Source: Deltaproteobacteria bacterium
Lineage (GTDB): Bacteria > Myxococcota > JADLHZ01
DNA: 64,000 nt
Assembly (NCBI GenBank): GCA_020848545.1
Contig: JADLHZ010000009.1
Span: forward strand, 62,001 to 126,000
Direction: 5' to 3'
Both the position numbers and the translations under genes were made by a program. Shown in pieces: positions 17,167 through 25,670 of this stretch; within the stretch, counting starts at the first letter, position 1, and each line of letters begins with the position of its first letter. Under the pieces are notes generated by a model. The model had not been told where the DNA came from and searched no databases. It saw nothing but the letters and a program-made list of their open reading frames with translations.

Positions 17167-18924
17167 TCAAAAACTTCCGACGACTTCGAGCTGATCCCTG
17201 GTGGAGCGCTTCGTGCTTTCGATCTTCGTCTTACCATCGCGCGCGAGCAGCTCCACATCCTTCGTGTCTTTCGGCACCGCGGCGCCGGCGATCGGATAGG
17301 CGATGGTGACGCCGTTCGCGAGCCGCGCGCGGCCAAACGGTGCGTAGAAGATGCTCAGGCGCTCGTCGCCCTTCGGCTGTTCTTTGGGCTTCGGCAGCTC
17401 TTTGCCCGACGCCCACTCGCCGTGGCGCTTGGCGGTGTCGACAGCGGGGCCGATCTCGAGCTTCTGCAGCGCCTGATGGATCTCGGGGTTGAACGGGTTC
17501 TGATAGAGCGCGGCCATGTAGTGCGTCTTGGCGCCGGCGCTGTCGTTGCGCTTCATCGCCAGCCGCCCGAGCGCCAGGTGCGCCGGCGCGAACTGCGGGT
17601 GCGGCACGAGCAGCTCCTTCAAGATCGCTTCGGCGCGCGTGTCGTCGCCGTTTTGGATCAGCGCCATCGCGAGCTTGTTCGACAACGACGGGTAGCGCGG
17701 GCCGGCCACGGTGTACGCCTTCTCGTACTCGACCGCCGCCGCCTTCGTGCGCCCGCGCAGGTGCAGGAGCTCGCCGAGGCGCGCGAAGTCTTGCACTTTC
17801 TTCTCTTGAATCGGCTCGAGCTCGTCGCTGAGATCTTCCTTGCTGCGCCGATCCTTCAGCGCGATCTTCGAGATCTGCGCGCCGGCGAGCGTCTTGCCTT
17901 TGAAGGTCTTCAGCTTCTCGCGCCAGTCGATGAGGAACTGAGCGAAGGTCTTGCCGTACACGCTGGCCACCGCCGTCTCGACCTCGGCGCCTTGGCCGAT
18001 CTTCGCGAGCACGTCCTTCAGCGCCGACATGCCGCGCTTCTCTTGCAGCATCTGGATCGCGACGAAAACCTCGGCAAAAGCGAGGCCGCTGTCTTCTTGC
18101 GACGGCAGCTTCGCCATCGACGGGTGCATCTTCTCGAAGGGGATGAACTTGCCGGTCTTCGCCGCGCTCGCGAGCAGGTTCACCGAGCCCGGCGACAGCG
18201 CGCGCCCGGCCTCGCCGTCCCAGCGCGTCTCGACGAACTTGGCGATGCCCTCGTGCAGCCAGATCGGCACGCGGTTCTTCGACACCAGGTTGATGACGAG
18301 GTGCGTGTACTCGTGCGCGAGCGTGTCGGCCCAATCGTAGCCGTAGTAGGTCGCGAGCGGACTCGTCACCATCAGCCGATTGAACTTGCAGATCGCGATG
18401 GTGCCGGTCTTCTCGATCTCGACCGGGAGCAGCGTCGACACCGTGGCGAGGCCTTCGGCGTCCGGCACCACGAGCACGGCGATCTTGTCCGACGGATCCG
18501 GCACGAGGCCCAGATCCTGCGCGATGCGGATGTACGCGGCCTCGAGCACGGGGAGCGCGTAGTCGGCGAAGATCGCGTCCTTCCCTGCCGGATAGGCGAT
18601 GCGAAAGTGCGGGCTCTCTTTCTCCAAGTAGCCGCGCGTCATCTGCTCGGTGCGCGTCACGATGTTCGCATAGTAGGGATCGGGCTCGTCGCCCTGCTCG
18701 ATCGCGAGCGCGTAGAGGCTGGCGGCGCTCTGATATTCGCCGCGGTGAAACTGCACGCGCGACGCGAGCTCCAAGACGTCGGGATCCTTCGGCGCCTTCT
18801 GCACCAGCTCTTCGGCGATGGCGCGCGCTTGCGGGAGCTGCCACTCGCTGAGCGCCTTGTGCCCGGCGATCGTTTCGAGGTCGAACTGTCCGGCGAGCAC
18901 CAGCGTCGCGAGGAGCGCGCTCAT
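17167..18924 (-). CDS. Peptidase MA-like gluzincin with TPR regions
   Basis: A 585-aa protein with a short hydrophobic N-terminus (MSALLATLVLAGQ), probably a signal. TPR-like helices occupy residues 25-95. A metallopeptidase domain follows with DTLAHEYTHLVINLVSKN (HExxH, about residue 204) and WLHEGIAKFVETRW. More TPR units come after (AAVEYEKAYTVAGPRYPSLS; FAPAHLALGRLAMKRNDSAG), then a basic C-terminal tail. The ATG overlaps the DUF4175 stop (ATGA 18921-18924) and moxR follows after 9 bases, so all are in one operon. Inferred periplasmic envelope protein. Confidence 0.7.
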   Translation of the reverse strand: MSALLATLVLAGQFDLETIAGHKALSEWQLPQARAIAEELVQKAPKDPDVLELASRVQFHRGEYQSAASLYALAIEQGDEPDPYYANIVTRTEQMTRGYLEKESPHFRIAYPAGKDAIFADYALPVLEAAYIRIAQDLGLVPDPSDKIAVLVVPDAEGLATVSTLLPVEIEKTGTIAICKFNRLMVTSPLATYYGYDWADTLAHEYTHLVINLVSKNRVPIWLHEGIAKFVETRWDGEAGRALSPGSVNLLASAAKTGKFIPFEKMHPSMAKLPSQEDSGLAFAEVFVAIQMLQEKRGMSALKDVLAKIGQGAEVETAVASVYGKTFAQFLIDWREKLKTFKGKTLAGAQISKIALKDRRSKEDLSDELEPIQEKKVQDFARLGELLHLRGRTKAAAVEYEKAYTVAGPRYPSLSNKLAMALIQNGDDTRAEAILKELLVPHPQFAPAHLALGRLAMKRNDSAGAKTHYMAALYQNPFNPEIHQALQKLEIGPAVDTAKRHGEWASGKELPKPKEQPKGDERLSIFYAPFGRARLANGVTIAYPIAGAAVPKDTKDVELLARDGKTKIESTKRSTRDQLEVVGSF

Positions 18925-21900
18925 TTGATCAGTTCCTTGTAGAACTCGTCGACTTGCTGCTTGAACTTCTGCGGCGTGCCTTGCTTCATCGCGTCCAAGA
19001 TGTCCCGGCGAAACTCCGGCGGCACCTTGAACTGCTCGCCGCTCGGGATCTCCACCTTCTCTTGGTTGCGCGCGTCGTTGCCGTCGCCGAACGGGTTCGG
19101 CATGCCGCCGATCGGCATGGGCATCGCGCCGCCCTGACCTTGGCCTTGGCGCTTCATCGCGTCCTTCATCTTCTGCAGCTGGCCGAGCGCCGCCGCTTGG
19201 CTCGACACCGCGCGGCCGGCTTGCTTCTGCCCGAGCTCCTGGCCGGCGCGCTCCATCGATCCCTTGGCGCCCTCCATGTCGGACTGCGCGTTCTGGTCGA
19301 ACATCGGCGCTTGCTTGTTGATGTCTTTCATCTGCTGGCTGATCTTGCCGGTGCGCTGCGCGATCTCTTGTTGCCGTTTTCGGAGCTCGTCGAGCGCTTG
19401 CATCTGCTTCGGCGAGAGCACGTCCTTCGGATCCGGAAACAGCTTCTCCAGGCGCTTCGCGACCTCCGCGATCTTGCCGTACGCTTCTTGCGCGGCCTTG
19501 TGCGCATCGTCGGCGCGCTTCCCTGAGCTGTTCGACGTGAGCTGATCGATCCGCGCCAGGCTCTTCAACGACTCGGTGACGTCGCGCGCTTCCGCCTGCG
19601 CGTTCCTCGCCATCTCGCGCGCTTCCAAGAAGTCACGCTGCTCCAACGCGTTCCTCGTGTCGCCGACCCGGCTCTGCGCTTTGTCGAGCCCGCCCGAGAC
19701 GCGCGGCTCTTTTTCGTTGGCCTTCTGCAACGCGCGCTCGGCGTCTTCGAGGTCCTTCAGCGACTGCTTCACCATCTGATCGAGGTTCTGTCCGAGCTGC
19801 TTCTGCGCCGCTTCCCGGTAGGCCTGCTCGGCGTCGCGCGTCTTCTCCATCACGTCTTTTTGCGCCGCCTCGACCGCTTCTAGGTTCTGCGCCATCTCCT
19901 GCAGCTCGCGCTTGAGCTCGCTGTAGCGTTCGCCGCCGTACTCCTGCTCGGCGTCGTTCATGGCGTTTTCCATGTTCTTGATCTGGTTATCCAAGCGATC
20001 GAGCTCGCCAGCCAATTCGTCCAAGCGGTTCTCCGCGAGGAGCTGATCCACCTTGTCGAAGATGTTCTCCATCGCGCGCCGCTCGACGGCCTCGCGGTTG
20101 ACGAACTCTTGCGGCAGGCCTTTTCGCAGCTCGGCCATCTTCTGCATGATCTCGCCGATGCGCCGCTTGAGCTCGTTGATCTCGGCTTCGAGCGCCGTCT
20201 TCAGCGCTTCGTCCCCGGTCTCTTTGTACTTTTGCAGGAGCTCCTTCAGCTGCTGACTCGTCGCCTGCAGCTCTTTGGCCTGCGCCTTCATCTCTTCGAT
20301 GGCCGCGAGCGCGCGGAGGTCCTCGAAGTAGATCACCGTCTTTTCGAGCAGCAGCACGGTCTCGTTCTGGCGCTGCGCGGTGGTCGCCAGGTTCTGCGGC
20401 GTGCGCGACTTCGACAGCGCCGTGTCGAGCAGCTTCTTTGCCGAGTACGCCTGGCGCATCTCGATGGCGCTACGCTCGGCCGCGAGCGCGAACTTCGACT
20501 GACCGCCCTCGGCGTCCTTCAAGCCCTTGGCGATGTCCGACAGCTCCATCGCCACGCTGAGGCCGCGCTCGTCGACCGGCAGCGCCTTTTGCGTGTACGC
20601 GGTGGAGTCGGCGCTCTCGCTCAAAGGATTCTCGAGCTCATCGCCCAGCTGATCGACCAGCTTGTCGACGACCGCCCGAAAGCGCGCGAGCAGCTGGCGG
20701 CGGTGCTGGTCGGACGAGAAGGCCGTGATCTTGCGCTGGCGCGACGTCGTCTTCTTCGGGCCGCTCACCGTGTCGTTGTCTTTGGCTTCGAGCTCGATGG
20801 TGACGATGTCGCCCGGCTTCAACTGCAACGTCGACAGATCGAAGGCGTAGTCGCTGCGAATCCGCTGCTTCTGCTCCGGCGCCGGCAGCACCACGCGCTG
20901 CACGTTGCCCGAGTTCACGCGGTAGTTGAGCGCGATCTCCGAGATGGCGAAGTCGTCGTCCGACGCGTACGCGATGCTCAGCCGCCCGGTGTCCTTCAGC
21001 TCGAGATCTTGCGCCGGCTCTCTGATCTCGATCGTCGGATACTTGTCCTCGTCGACGACGATCGCGTGGCCCTTGCGCTCCTTCAGCTCGCTGCCGAAGA
21101 GCGGCTTCACGCTGAAGCGGTAGCGATCGTTCTTGTCGATCATGAATTCGCCAATGAGATCGCGCCCGTCGACCGCGAGCGGCACCACGCGGGCAGCGTT
21201 GCCCTCGCCGATGGTCAGCGACGCCGAGCGCGGCGGCTTTTCGGCGGTGGCGCGTAGCTGCACGGTCGTGCCCTTCAGCCCGCGGATCGTCCCGTCGCCA
21301 CCCTTCACTTCGCGCGCGTGCAGGCCGGTGTACGCCGGATAGCGGAGCGTGAGCTGCAGATCGCCGACGAGCGGCAAGTCCGAGATCTCGGCTTCGCTCG
21401 TGCTGGCGAACGCGCGGACGAGCGCGCGGTGCTGCGCCGGAAAGATCGCCGCGCTGACGATGAGCAACAGGCCGGCGATCGCGAAGGTGTAGTTGGCGCG
21501 GCGTTCGAGATCTTTGAACGCTCGATCGACGCGCTCGTTCGCCTTGCTCGCGTCGAGCGCCGCTTCGGTCTCTTCCAAGTGCGCTTCGACGAGCGACAGG
21601 CTCGGCGGCGGCCGTCTTTGTGCGCGCATGCCGCCGGCGTTCTTCCAGGCGATGAGCTCGGACGCCGTCTGCACTGCCGAGCGGCGGCCTTCGCTCTGAA
21701 GCGCCACGACCTCGGCGATGCGCGTCGAGGCGAAGATGCGACGCGGCCACTTGTACTTCAGGAGGACGACGGCGCCGGCGAGCGCGACGAGCAGGCCCGT
21801 GCGCAAGATCCACGCGGCGAGGCCGACCGAGATCGCGAGCGAGAGCGGCGCCAAGATCGCCCACAAGGCGAGGACGATCGCGCCGGCGCCGAGCGCGAGG

Positions 21901-21986
21901 AGGATTCGTTCTTTCCTTTGCGCCCGGTGATGCGCTGCGTCTAAGTGCGTCTGGAGACGCTGCGCCACGGGCTTCGGCGAAGACAT
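18921..21986 (-). CDS. DUF4175-like membrane protein with long coiled-coil
   Basis: A 1021-aa protein starting MSSPKPVAQRLQTHLDAAHH. Membrane helices lie at about residues 30-85 (LALGAGAIVLALWAILAPLS and following) and 165-185. An extracytoplasmic beta-rich part follows (YPTIEIREPAQDLELKDTGR), then some 450 residues of highly charged heptad-like helices (about 560-900) and a Met/Gly/Gln-rich tail (GQGQGGAMPMPIGGMPNPFG). This is the DUF4175 organisation, which commonly accompanies MoxR/DUF58/VWA genes. First gene of the minus-strand operon 21986 to 12968. An upstream in-frame start at 22004 is possible but less likely. Confidence 0.7.
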   Translation of the reverse strand: MSSPKPVAQRLQTHLDAAHHRAQRKERILLALGAGAIVLALWAILAPLSLAISVGLAAWILRTGLLVALAGAVVLLKYKWPRRIFASTRIAEVVALQSEGRRSAVQTASELIAWKNAGGMRAQRRPPPSLSLVEAHLEETEAALDASKANERVDRAFKDLERRANYTFAIAGLLLIVSAAIFPAQHRALVRAFASTSEAEISDLPLVGDLQLTLRYPAYTGLHAREVKGGDGTIRGLKGTTVQLRATAEKPPRSASLTIGEGNAARVVPLAVDGRDLIGEFMIDKNDRYRFSVKPLFGSELKERKGHAIVVDEDKYPTIEIREPAQDLELKDTGRLSIAYASDDDFAISEIALNYRVNSGNVQRVVLPAPEQKQRIRSDYAFDLSTLQLKPGDIVTIELEAKDNDTVSGPKKTTSRQRKITAFSSDQHRRQLLARFRAVVDKLVDQLGDELENPLSESADSTAYTQKALPVDERGLSVAMELSDIAKGLKDAEGGQSKFALAAERSAIEMRQAYSAKKLLDTALSKSRTPQNLATTAQRQNETVLLLEKTVIYFEDLRALAAIEEMKAQAKELQATSQQLKELLQKYKETGDEALKTALEAEINELKRRIGEIMQKMAELRKGLPQEFVNREAVERRAMENIFDKVDQLLAENRLDELAGELDRLDNQIKNMENAMNDAEQEYGGERYSELKRELQEMAQNLEAVEAAQKDVMEKTRDAEQAYREAAQKQLGQNLDQMVKQSLKDLEDAERALQKANEKEPRVSGGLDKAQSRVGDTRNALEQRDFLEAREMARNAQAEARDVTESLKSLARIDQLTSNSSGKRADDAHKAAQEAYGKIAEVAKRLEKLFPDPKDVLSPKQMQALDELRKRQQEIAQRTGKISQQMKDINKQAPMFDQNAQSDMEGAKGSMERAGQELGQKQAGRAVSSQAAALGQLQKMKDAMKRQGQGQGGAMPMPIGGMPNPFGDGNDARNQEKVEIPSGEQFKVPPEFRRDILDAMKQGTPQKFKQQVDEFYKELIK

Positions 21987-22046
21987 CGGTCTATCGTAAC
22001 ACACGACCGCGCCGAAGCCATCCCGCCCGGGCGCACTATATATATG

Positions 22047-22544
22047 TCAGTTTTTCTTTCGCGGCTTCTTCGGCCCGCGCTTCTTGAACGCCGCGAATTG
22101 GCGTTCGAGCTTGGTGACGCGGCGGTCGAGGGCGGTGTCTCGCGAGGCGCTGCCGGTGAAGCCGCGGACGACCTGCGTGCCGAACCAGTCGAGGCGGGTG
22201 CCGAAGCGGTCGAGACGGGTGCCCATGGACTCGATGTTAGCGCCCATGGACTCGATGTTCGTGCCCATGGACTCGATGTTCGTGCCCATGGACTCGATGT
22301 TCGTGCCCATGGACTCGATGTTCGCGCCCATGGACTCGATGTTCGCGTTCATCCCTGCGATGGCCTCAGCCATCCGGTTGGTCACGGTGGTAAGCGCGCG
22401 AATATCCGTCCTCATCTCTCTCGTCTCTGCCCTCATCTCTTTCCGCAGCCCGATCATTTCGTGACGAAACTCCGTCTGCCCCTCCGCAAGCTTGATCTGC
22501 CCCTCCGCCAGCGCGCTCAACAACGTCTTCAACTCAGGATCCAT
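22047..22544 (-). CDS. Heptad-repeat coiled-coil protein
   Basis: A 165-aa protein of no assigned function. The ATG at 22544 is preferred over that at 22550 because AGGAGG lies 8 bases before it but only 2 before the other. Residues 15-70 are a charged coiled-coil (EGQIKLAEGQTEFRHEMIGL). Six or seven NIESMG[TA] heptads follow, each encoded by a 21-bp repeat, then TRLDRFGTRLDWFGTQ and a Lys/Arg-rich tail ending KKRGPKKPRKKN. The pattern resembles short phage- or plasmid-type coiled-coils (DUF1640-like). The basic tail could bind nucleic acid (inference). Confidence 0.6.
   Translation of the reverse strand: MDPELKTLLSALAEGQIKLAEGQTEFRHEMIGLRKEMRAETREMRTDIRALTTVTNRMAEAIAGMNANIESMGANIESMGTNIESMGTNIESMGTNIESMGANIESMGTRLDRFGTRLDWFGTQVVRGFTGSASRDTALDRRVTKLERQFAAFKKRGPKKPRKKN
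22222..22347. repeat. Six 21-bp tandem repeats encoding heptads
   Basis: Direct copies of cccatggactcgatgttcgtg (variants end in gcg or agcg) start at 22222, 22243, 22264, 22285, 22306 and 22327. Period 21 equals exactly seven codons, so copy-number change would lengthen or shorten the coiled-coil without breaking the frame. Confidence 0.95.
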
Positions 22545-22720
22545 GCGCATACCCTCCTATATTATAGGGTGGCGTCGCGGATGACGACCGAAACCGTCAA
22601 ATCCGCCAGATCGCGAACGCGCTGAAGGCTTGTCGTTCCTACACAATCGACCACGTCCAAACTCGTGGACGGCGTTGTCAACGCCCGCTGACGGCCCCTG
22701 CGCAAACGCTGACGAATTCC

Positions 22721-23950
22721 GTGGCCTGCCCGTTGCACTCACGATCCCCCGTGTCGATCGAAGAAGCCGCGCGCCTCGGCGTGCTGACCCCGCAGACGTC
22801 CGTGCGCATCGAGACGGAGGAACCGGTCACGCCGCTGCCGCTGGATCCGCCGCCTGTCGACTGCGTCGCAGACGAACGCGCGATCACCGTCGACATCGTG
22901 GGCGGCGCCTCCGTCGTCGCGTCACTGACCCCACCGCTCGCCCGCGGCATGCATGTGCCGGCGCGCTTCCTCGACGCCGCTTTCTTCGCGCTCGATTCCT
23001 TGACGTACTTCTCGTCCCTGAACACCGAACGCTCCGACCTCGCGCCGACCGCCGCGGTCGACTTCGAGGCGGAGCTCTTCGATCGCGCGGACGAAGCCAT
23101 CGACGTGCTCGAAGACGACTCGGTGCCGGCTGACGTCCGCACCGCCGCGGCGAACTACCTCTTGTACACGGCGATGTTCATCAAGCTCGGCAACGACGAG
23201 GCGCACGCCGGCCGCTTGTCGCTCACGACGCTGCGCTCGCGCTTGCACTTCGACACCGATCCGCCGACAGGCCTCAGCGCAGGCCGTGCGCTGCGCCGCG
23301 AGATCGTCGCCCGCGAGCGCTTTGCGTTGGCGGCGTTGCAGCTCGTCGCCAGCGTCGACGGTCGTCCCCTGATCCACGGCTTCGTCGAGACGACGCGCGC
23401 GCGGATGGAGATCGAAGGCACGTTCATGCTGAGCGACACGACGCTCGACGGCATGCTCGCGACGATGGGTGACCGCGGCATCTTCAACCTCGTCTCCACT
23501 TTGGCCGGCGTCGAGGCGCGGCATTTGTCGGAAGCGCAGCGTGCGGAGGTGTTCGAGCGCCTGCGCGTCATCATCGCCAACGCCAACAAGGACGACGCCC
23601 CGAGCCGCGACTCCCACGCGCCGTGGGGCGCCGAAGTCGCGCAGGTGCTCATCGCCGACGCGTGCATGCGTTACACGCTGGACGAGGCCGGCGAGCGCTA
23701 TCCCTTGGCGCTGATGTTCGTCTCGCTCGGGCCGGCGATCGCGATGTACGAGCGCGTGCTCGCAAGCACCGAAGGCGAAGACTGGCCGCTGCGCGCCGCC
23801 GTCCTGGAGCGCCTGCGGATCGCGCGCGAGCTACAGCGACGCATCTTCGGCGACACAGACGCGATGTCGCTGCCAGACATGCGCACGCGCTTCGACAGCC
23901 GCGAGGTCATCGACATGGCGCGCTGCTCGCACTGCCACGACCCGCGTTGA
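22721..23950 (+). CDS. Hypothetical 400-aa helical protein
   Basis: A 409-aa frame of typical codon usage; no family recognised. The start is uncertain: GTG at 22721, or GTG at 22751 (MSIEEAARLGVLTPQT), neither with a good ribosome site. No signal peptide or membrane helix. The body is mostly alpha-helical with acidic and Ala-rich stretches (AAVDFEAELFDRADEAIDVL, VRTAAANYLLYTAMFIKLGN), and the end is ARCSHCHDPR, a CxxCH-like motif too short to call a haem site. Upstream 170 bases hold nothing recognisable. Confidence 0.55.
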   Translation: MACPLHSRSPVSIEEAARLGVLTPQTSVRIETEEPVTPLPLDPPPVDCVADERAITVDIVGGASVVASLTPPLARGMHVPARFLDAAFFALDSLTYFSSLNTERSDLAPTAAVDFEAELFDRADEAIDVLEDDSVPADVRTAAANYLLYTAMFIKLGNDEAHAGRLSLTTLRSRLHFDTDPPTGLSAGRALRREIVARERFALAALQLVASVDGRPLIHGFVETTRARMEIEGTFMLSDTTLDGMLATMGDRGIFNLVSTLAGVEARHLSEAQRAEVFERLRVIIANANKDDAPSRDSHAPWGAEVAQVLIADACMRYTLDEAGERYPLALMFVSLGPAIAMYERVLASTEGEDWPLRAAVLERLRIARELQRRIFGDTDAMSLPDMRTRFDSREVIDMARCSHCHDPR

Positions 23951-24112
23951 TGTGACGTTTTCCACGCTTTCTTTCGTTGGCGCGAATCGACGGTCGTCGG
24001 CTAAGATCGTCGGAGGGGAAGCAACGACCACTCGAAACGGCAAACTGTGCGTGGACTACTTGCCGATCCTCGAAGCGATCGACCTCTCGCGCGGACGCGC
24101 GTGCGCAGGCAT

Positions 24113-24523
24113 TCAGTCCGGGACCACGCCGAATCGCGCCTGCCGAAAATGCCGATCGCTCGTGAAGGCAACCTTCACCCCATGTTTCTTCATCAACGCG
24201 AAGCTCGTACAATCGGTGAACGACAAGCGTCGATCCTCGAGCTTGAAGAACCACTTGAGGGCGTCCTTGCGGCAGTCGGCGTCGACGTCGAACCACACGA
24301 GCCGCTGACTGGCGGAGACGATTGACCACCAGTTTCTCGCGCTCTCCCTGCCGAGCCGAACCCGCATCAGCGTGAGCGTCTCGTCGAGCACGAAGGTCGA
24401 GCTCACGAGCCGGCCGCCCCTCGCGAGCCATCGATCCCTCGTCTCGCGAGCGGCATCGTGTTGCGGATCGGCAGCGTCGAACATCATCATCCAGCCGGCC
24501 GTGTCGACGAAGATGGGCTTCAT
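24113..24523 (-). CDS. PIN-domain toxin (VapC-like)
   Basis: A 136-aa PIN domain nuclease. Acidic residues of the fold are in place: first Asp in PIFVDTAGWM, Glu in STFVLDETLTLM, and the C-terminal acidic residues in LSFTDCTSFALM and FTSDRHF. It likely cleaves RNA when not bound by its partner. It follows the antitoxin gene at 24520 with a 4-base ATGA overlap, the usual antitoxin-toxin order. Confidence 0.8.
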   Translation of the reverse strand: MKPIFVDTAGWMMMFDAADPQHDAARETRDRWLARGGRLVSSTFVLDETLTLMRVRLGRESARNWWSIVSASQRLVWFDVDADCRKDALKWFFKLEDRRLSFTDCTSFALMKKHGVKVAFTSDRHFRQARFGVVPD

Positions 24524-24771
24524 CGGAGGCTGCCGTACAGGTCCTCGTCGTGGTCTCGCGAGCTGCGACCGTCGCGAGAGCGCCCCACCGCCCTTGCTCC
24601 CAGCAGTGAATCACCCGCTGAGGCCGGTGAAGCTTCGTCGTCTGAGACCGCCACGATACGAAACGCCGGTCGATTGCGGTACATCACGGTAATCCGTTCA
24701 CCGCTGCGCGCCCGCTGGACGATAGTGCCCAACTTGAGGCGAAGCTCTTTCGCGCCGATGAGAGTGTCCAT
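24520..24771 (-). CDS. Phd/YefM-type antitoxin (VapB-like)
   Basis: An 83-aa protein whose first 45 residues are a Phd/YefM DNA-binding fold: MDTLIGAKELRLKLGTIVQR, then SGERITVMYRNRPAFRIVAV. The C-terminal tail (ending DEDLYGSLR) would bind and block the PIN toxin encoded next. Presumed autorepressor of the pair. Confidence 0.75.
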   Translation of the reverse strand: MDTLIGAKELRLKLGTIVQRARSGERITVMYRNRPAFRIVAVSDDEASPASAGDSLLGARAVGRSRDGRSSRDHDEDLYGSLR

Positions 24772-25670
24772 TCAACGAAGTTTACCTGAAGGTTAACTTA
24801 GCCGCAATCGCGCGCCGAGGCATCAGCCGCCAAAGATCGTTCTTAGACCCGCACGTCGTCCAGCCGACCCAGCAGCAAGACGAGCATCGTGGTGACCGGC
24901 AAAGCGAACCCTGCGAATCGATGACGACCAGATCTGTCGCCACCTGGGCGCACACTTCCGGACATGGCGTGGCTCATTTTCGCGGCGAACCTCTTTGTGC
25001 TCTACCTGTTCTACGTCTCCATCCGCTCGCAACGTGACGATCGGCGCCGCACGGTCGAGCTCGGCCTGGCGCGTTCGTGGCAGCGCCACACCGGCGGATC
25101 GGAAGTTCGGTGATCGCCGCGACGACCTTTGCGCGGCCGCCGCGACGCTCGCAGTGAAGGACGTCGAAGGCGATGGTGCGTTTGAGGAGCTCGGCCCAGG
25201 GCATGGTGGCAGAAGGGCGCGCGGAGCTTCTTCGTGGTGCGTGGTGGATGCTCGTGAGGTGGAGCCAGCGGGCGCGCTGCCATCGACGCGGGAGACACGG
25301 CGATGGGTGGGCACACGCACGATGTCGCGCCGGTGTTTGGCGTTGGCGGCGAGCAGGCCCGCAGCCGTCGTTGCTCGGCCCGGAGCCGCCGGTCGCGCTC
25401 GTTGAACCGGTCGCGCTGCTCGATCCTGTCCTGTCGCTCGCCAGCTCCGCCTATCTTTGCATCGCTTCGCTCGCGAGCTTCCGTCGGCCCCGCCCCGTCG
25501 CTGCGCTCCTGCCCCTGCCGGAGGCGCTGCCGCGACCGGATCTCCGTTTGTGTTGCAGCCTCCTGGACCCGTTGTCACAGCCCCTCTGTCACACCTGATT
25601 CCTCAACCGATCCGGAGACTTGGCCCTGGCACGAGAGGTGCTTTTCGTTCGCCTCGAGAGGGAGTGACCC
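24772..25670. other. 899-base stretch without a solid gene
   Basis: This gap between the toxin-antitoxin pair and the 907-aa gene holds a transposase relic on the minus strand (about 25085-25320) and a doubtful 49-codon plus-strand frame at 24964-25113 (MAWLIFAANLFVLYLFYVSI, one membrane helix). The remaining frames lack consistent codon usage. It looks like decayed mobile DNA. Confidence 0.5.
25085..25320 (-). pseudogene. Relic of a transposase C-terminus (IS91-like)
   Basis: The minus-strand reading MPWAELLKRTIAFDVLHCER followed by RGGRAKVVAAITELP closely recalls the conserved end of IS91/IS801-type transposases (W-A-E-L-L-x-R-x-F-x-x-D-V-L-x-C-x-x-C-G-G-R). A Cys of the zinc ribbon has become Arg. 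Just upstream, LHLTSIHHAP recalls the L-x-x-Y-H-G-V-x-A-P segment. No intact frame, stop codons and frame shifts on both sides. The family call is from memory of the motif. Confidence 0.5.

Noticed and set aside
16306-18942. 878-codon plus-strand frame
   Set aside because: Antisense to moxR and the peptidase-MA gene, with shadow-like composition.
22222-22347. Regular short repeats that could suggest CRISPR
   Set aside because: Period is 21 bp with no spacers and an open coding frame; it is a coding tandem repeat.
24964-25113. 49-codon plus-strand frame with one membrane helix
   Set aside because: Plausible start and codon use, but no clear ribosome site and it overlaps a transposase relic on the other strand; not strong enough to call a gene.
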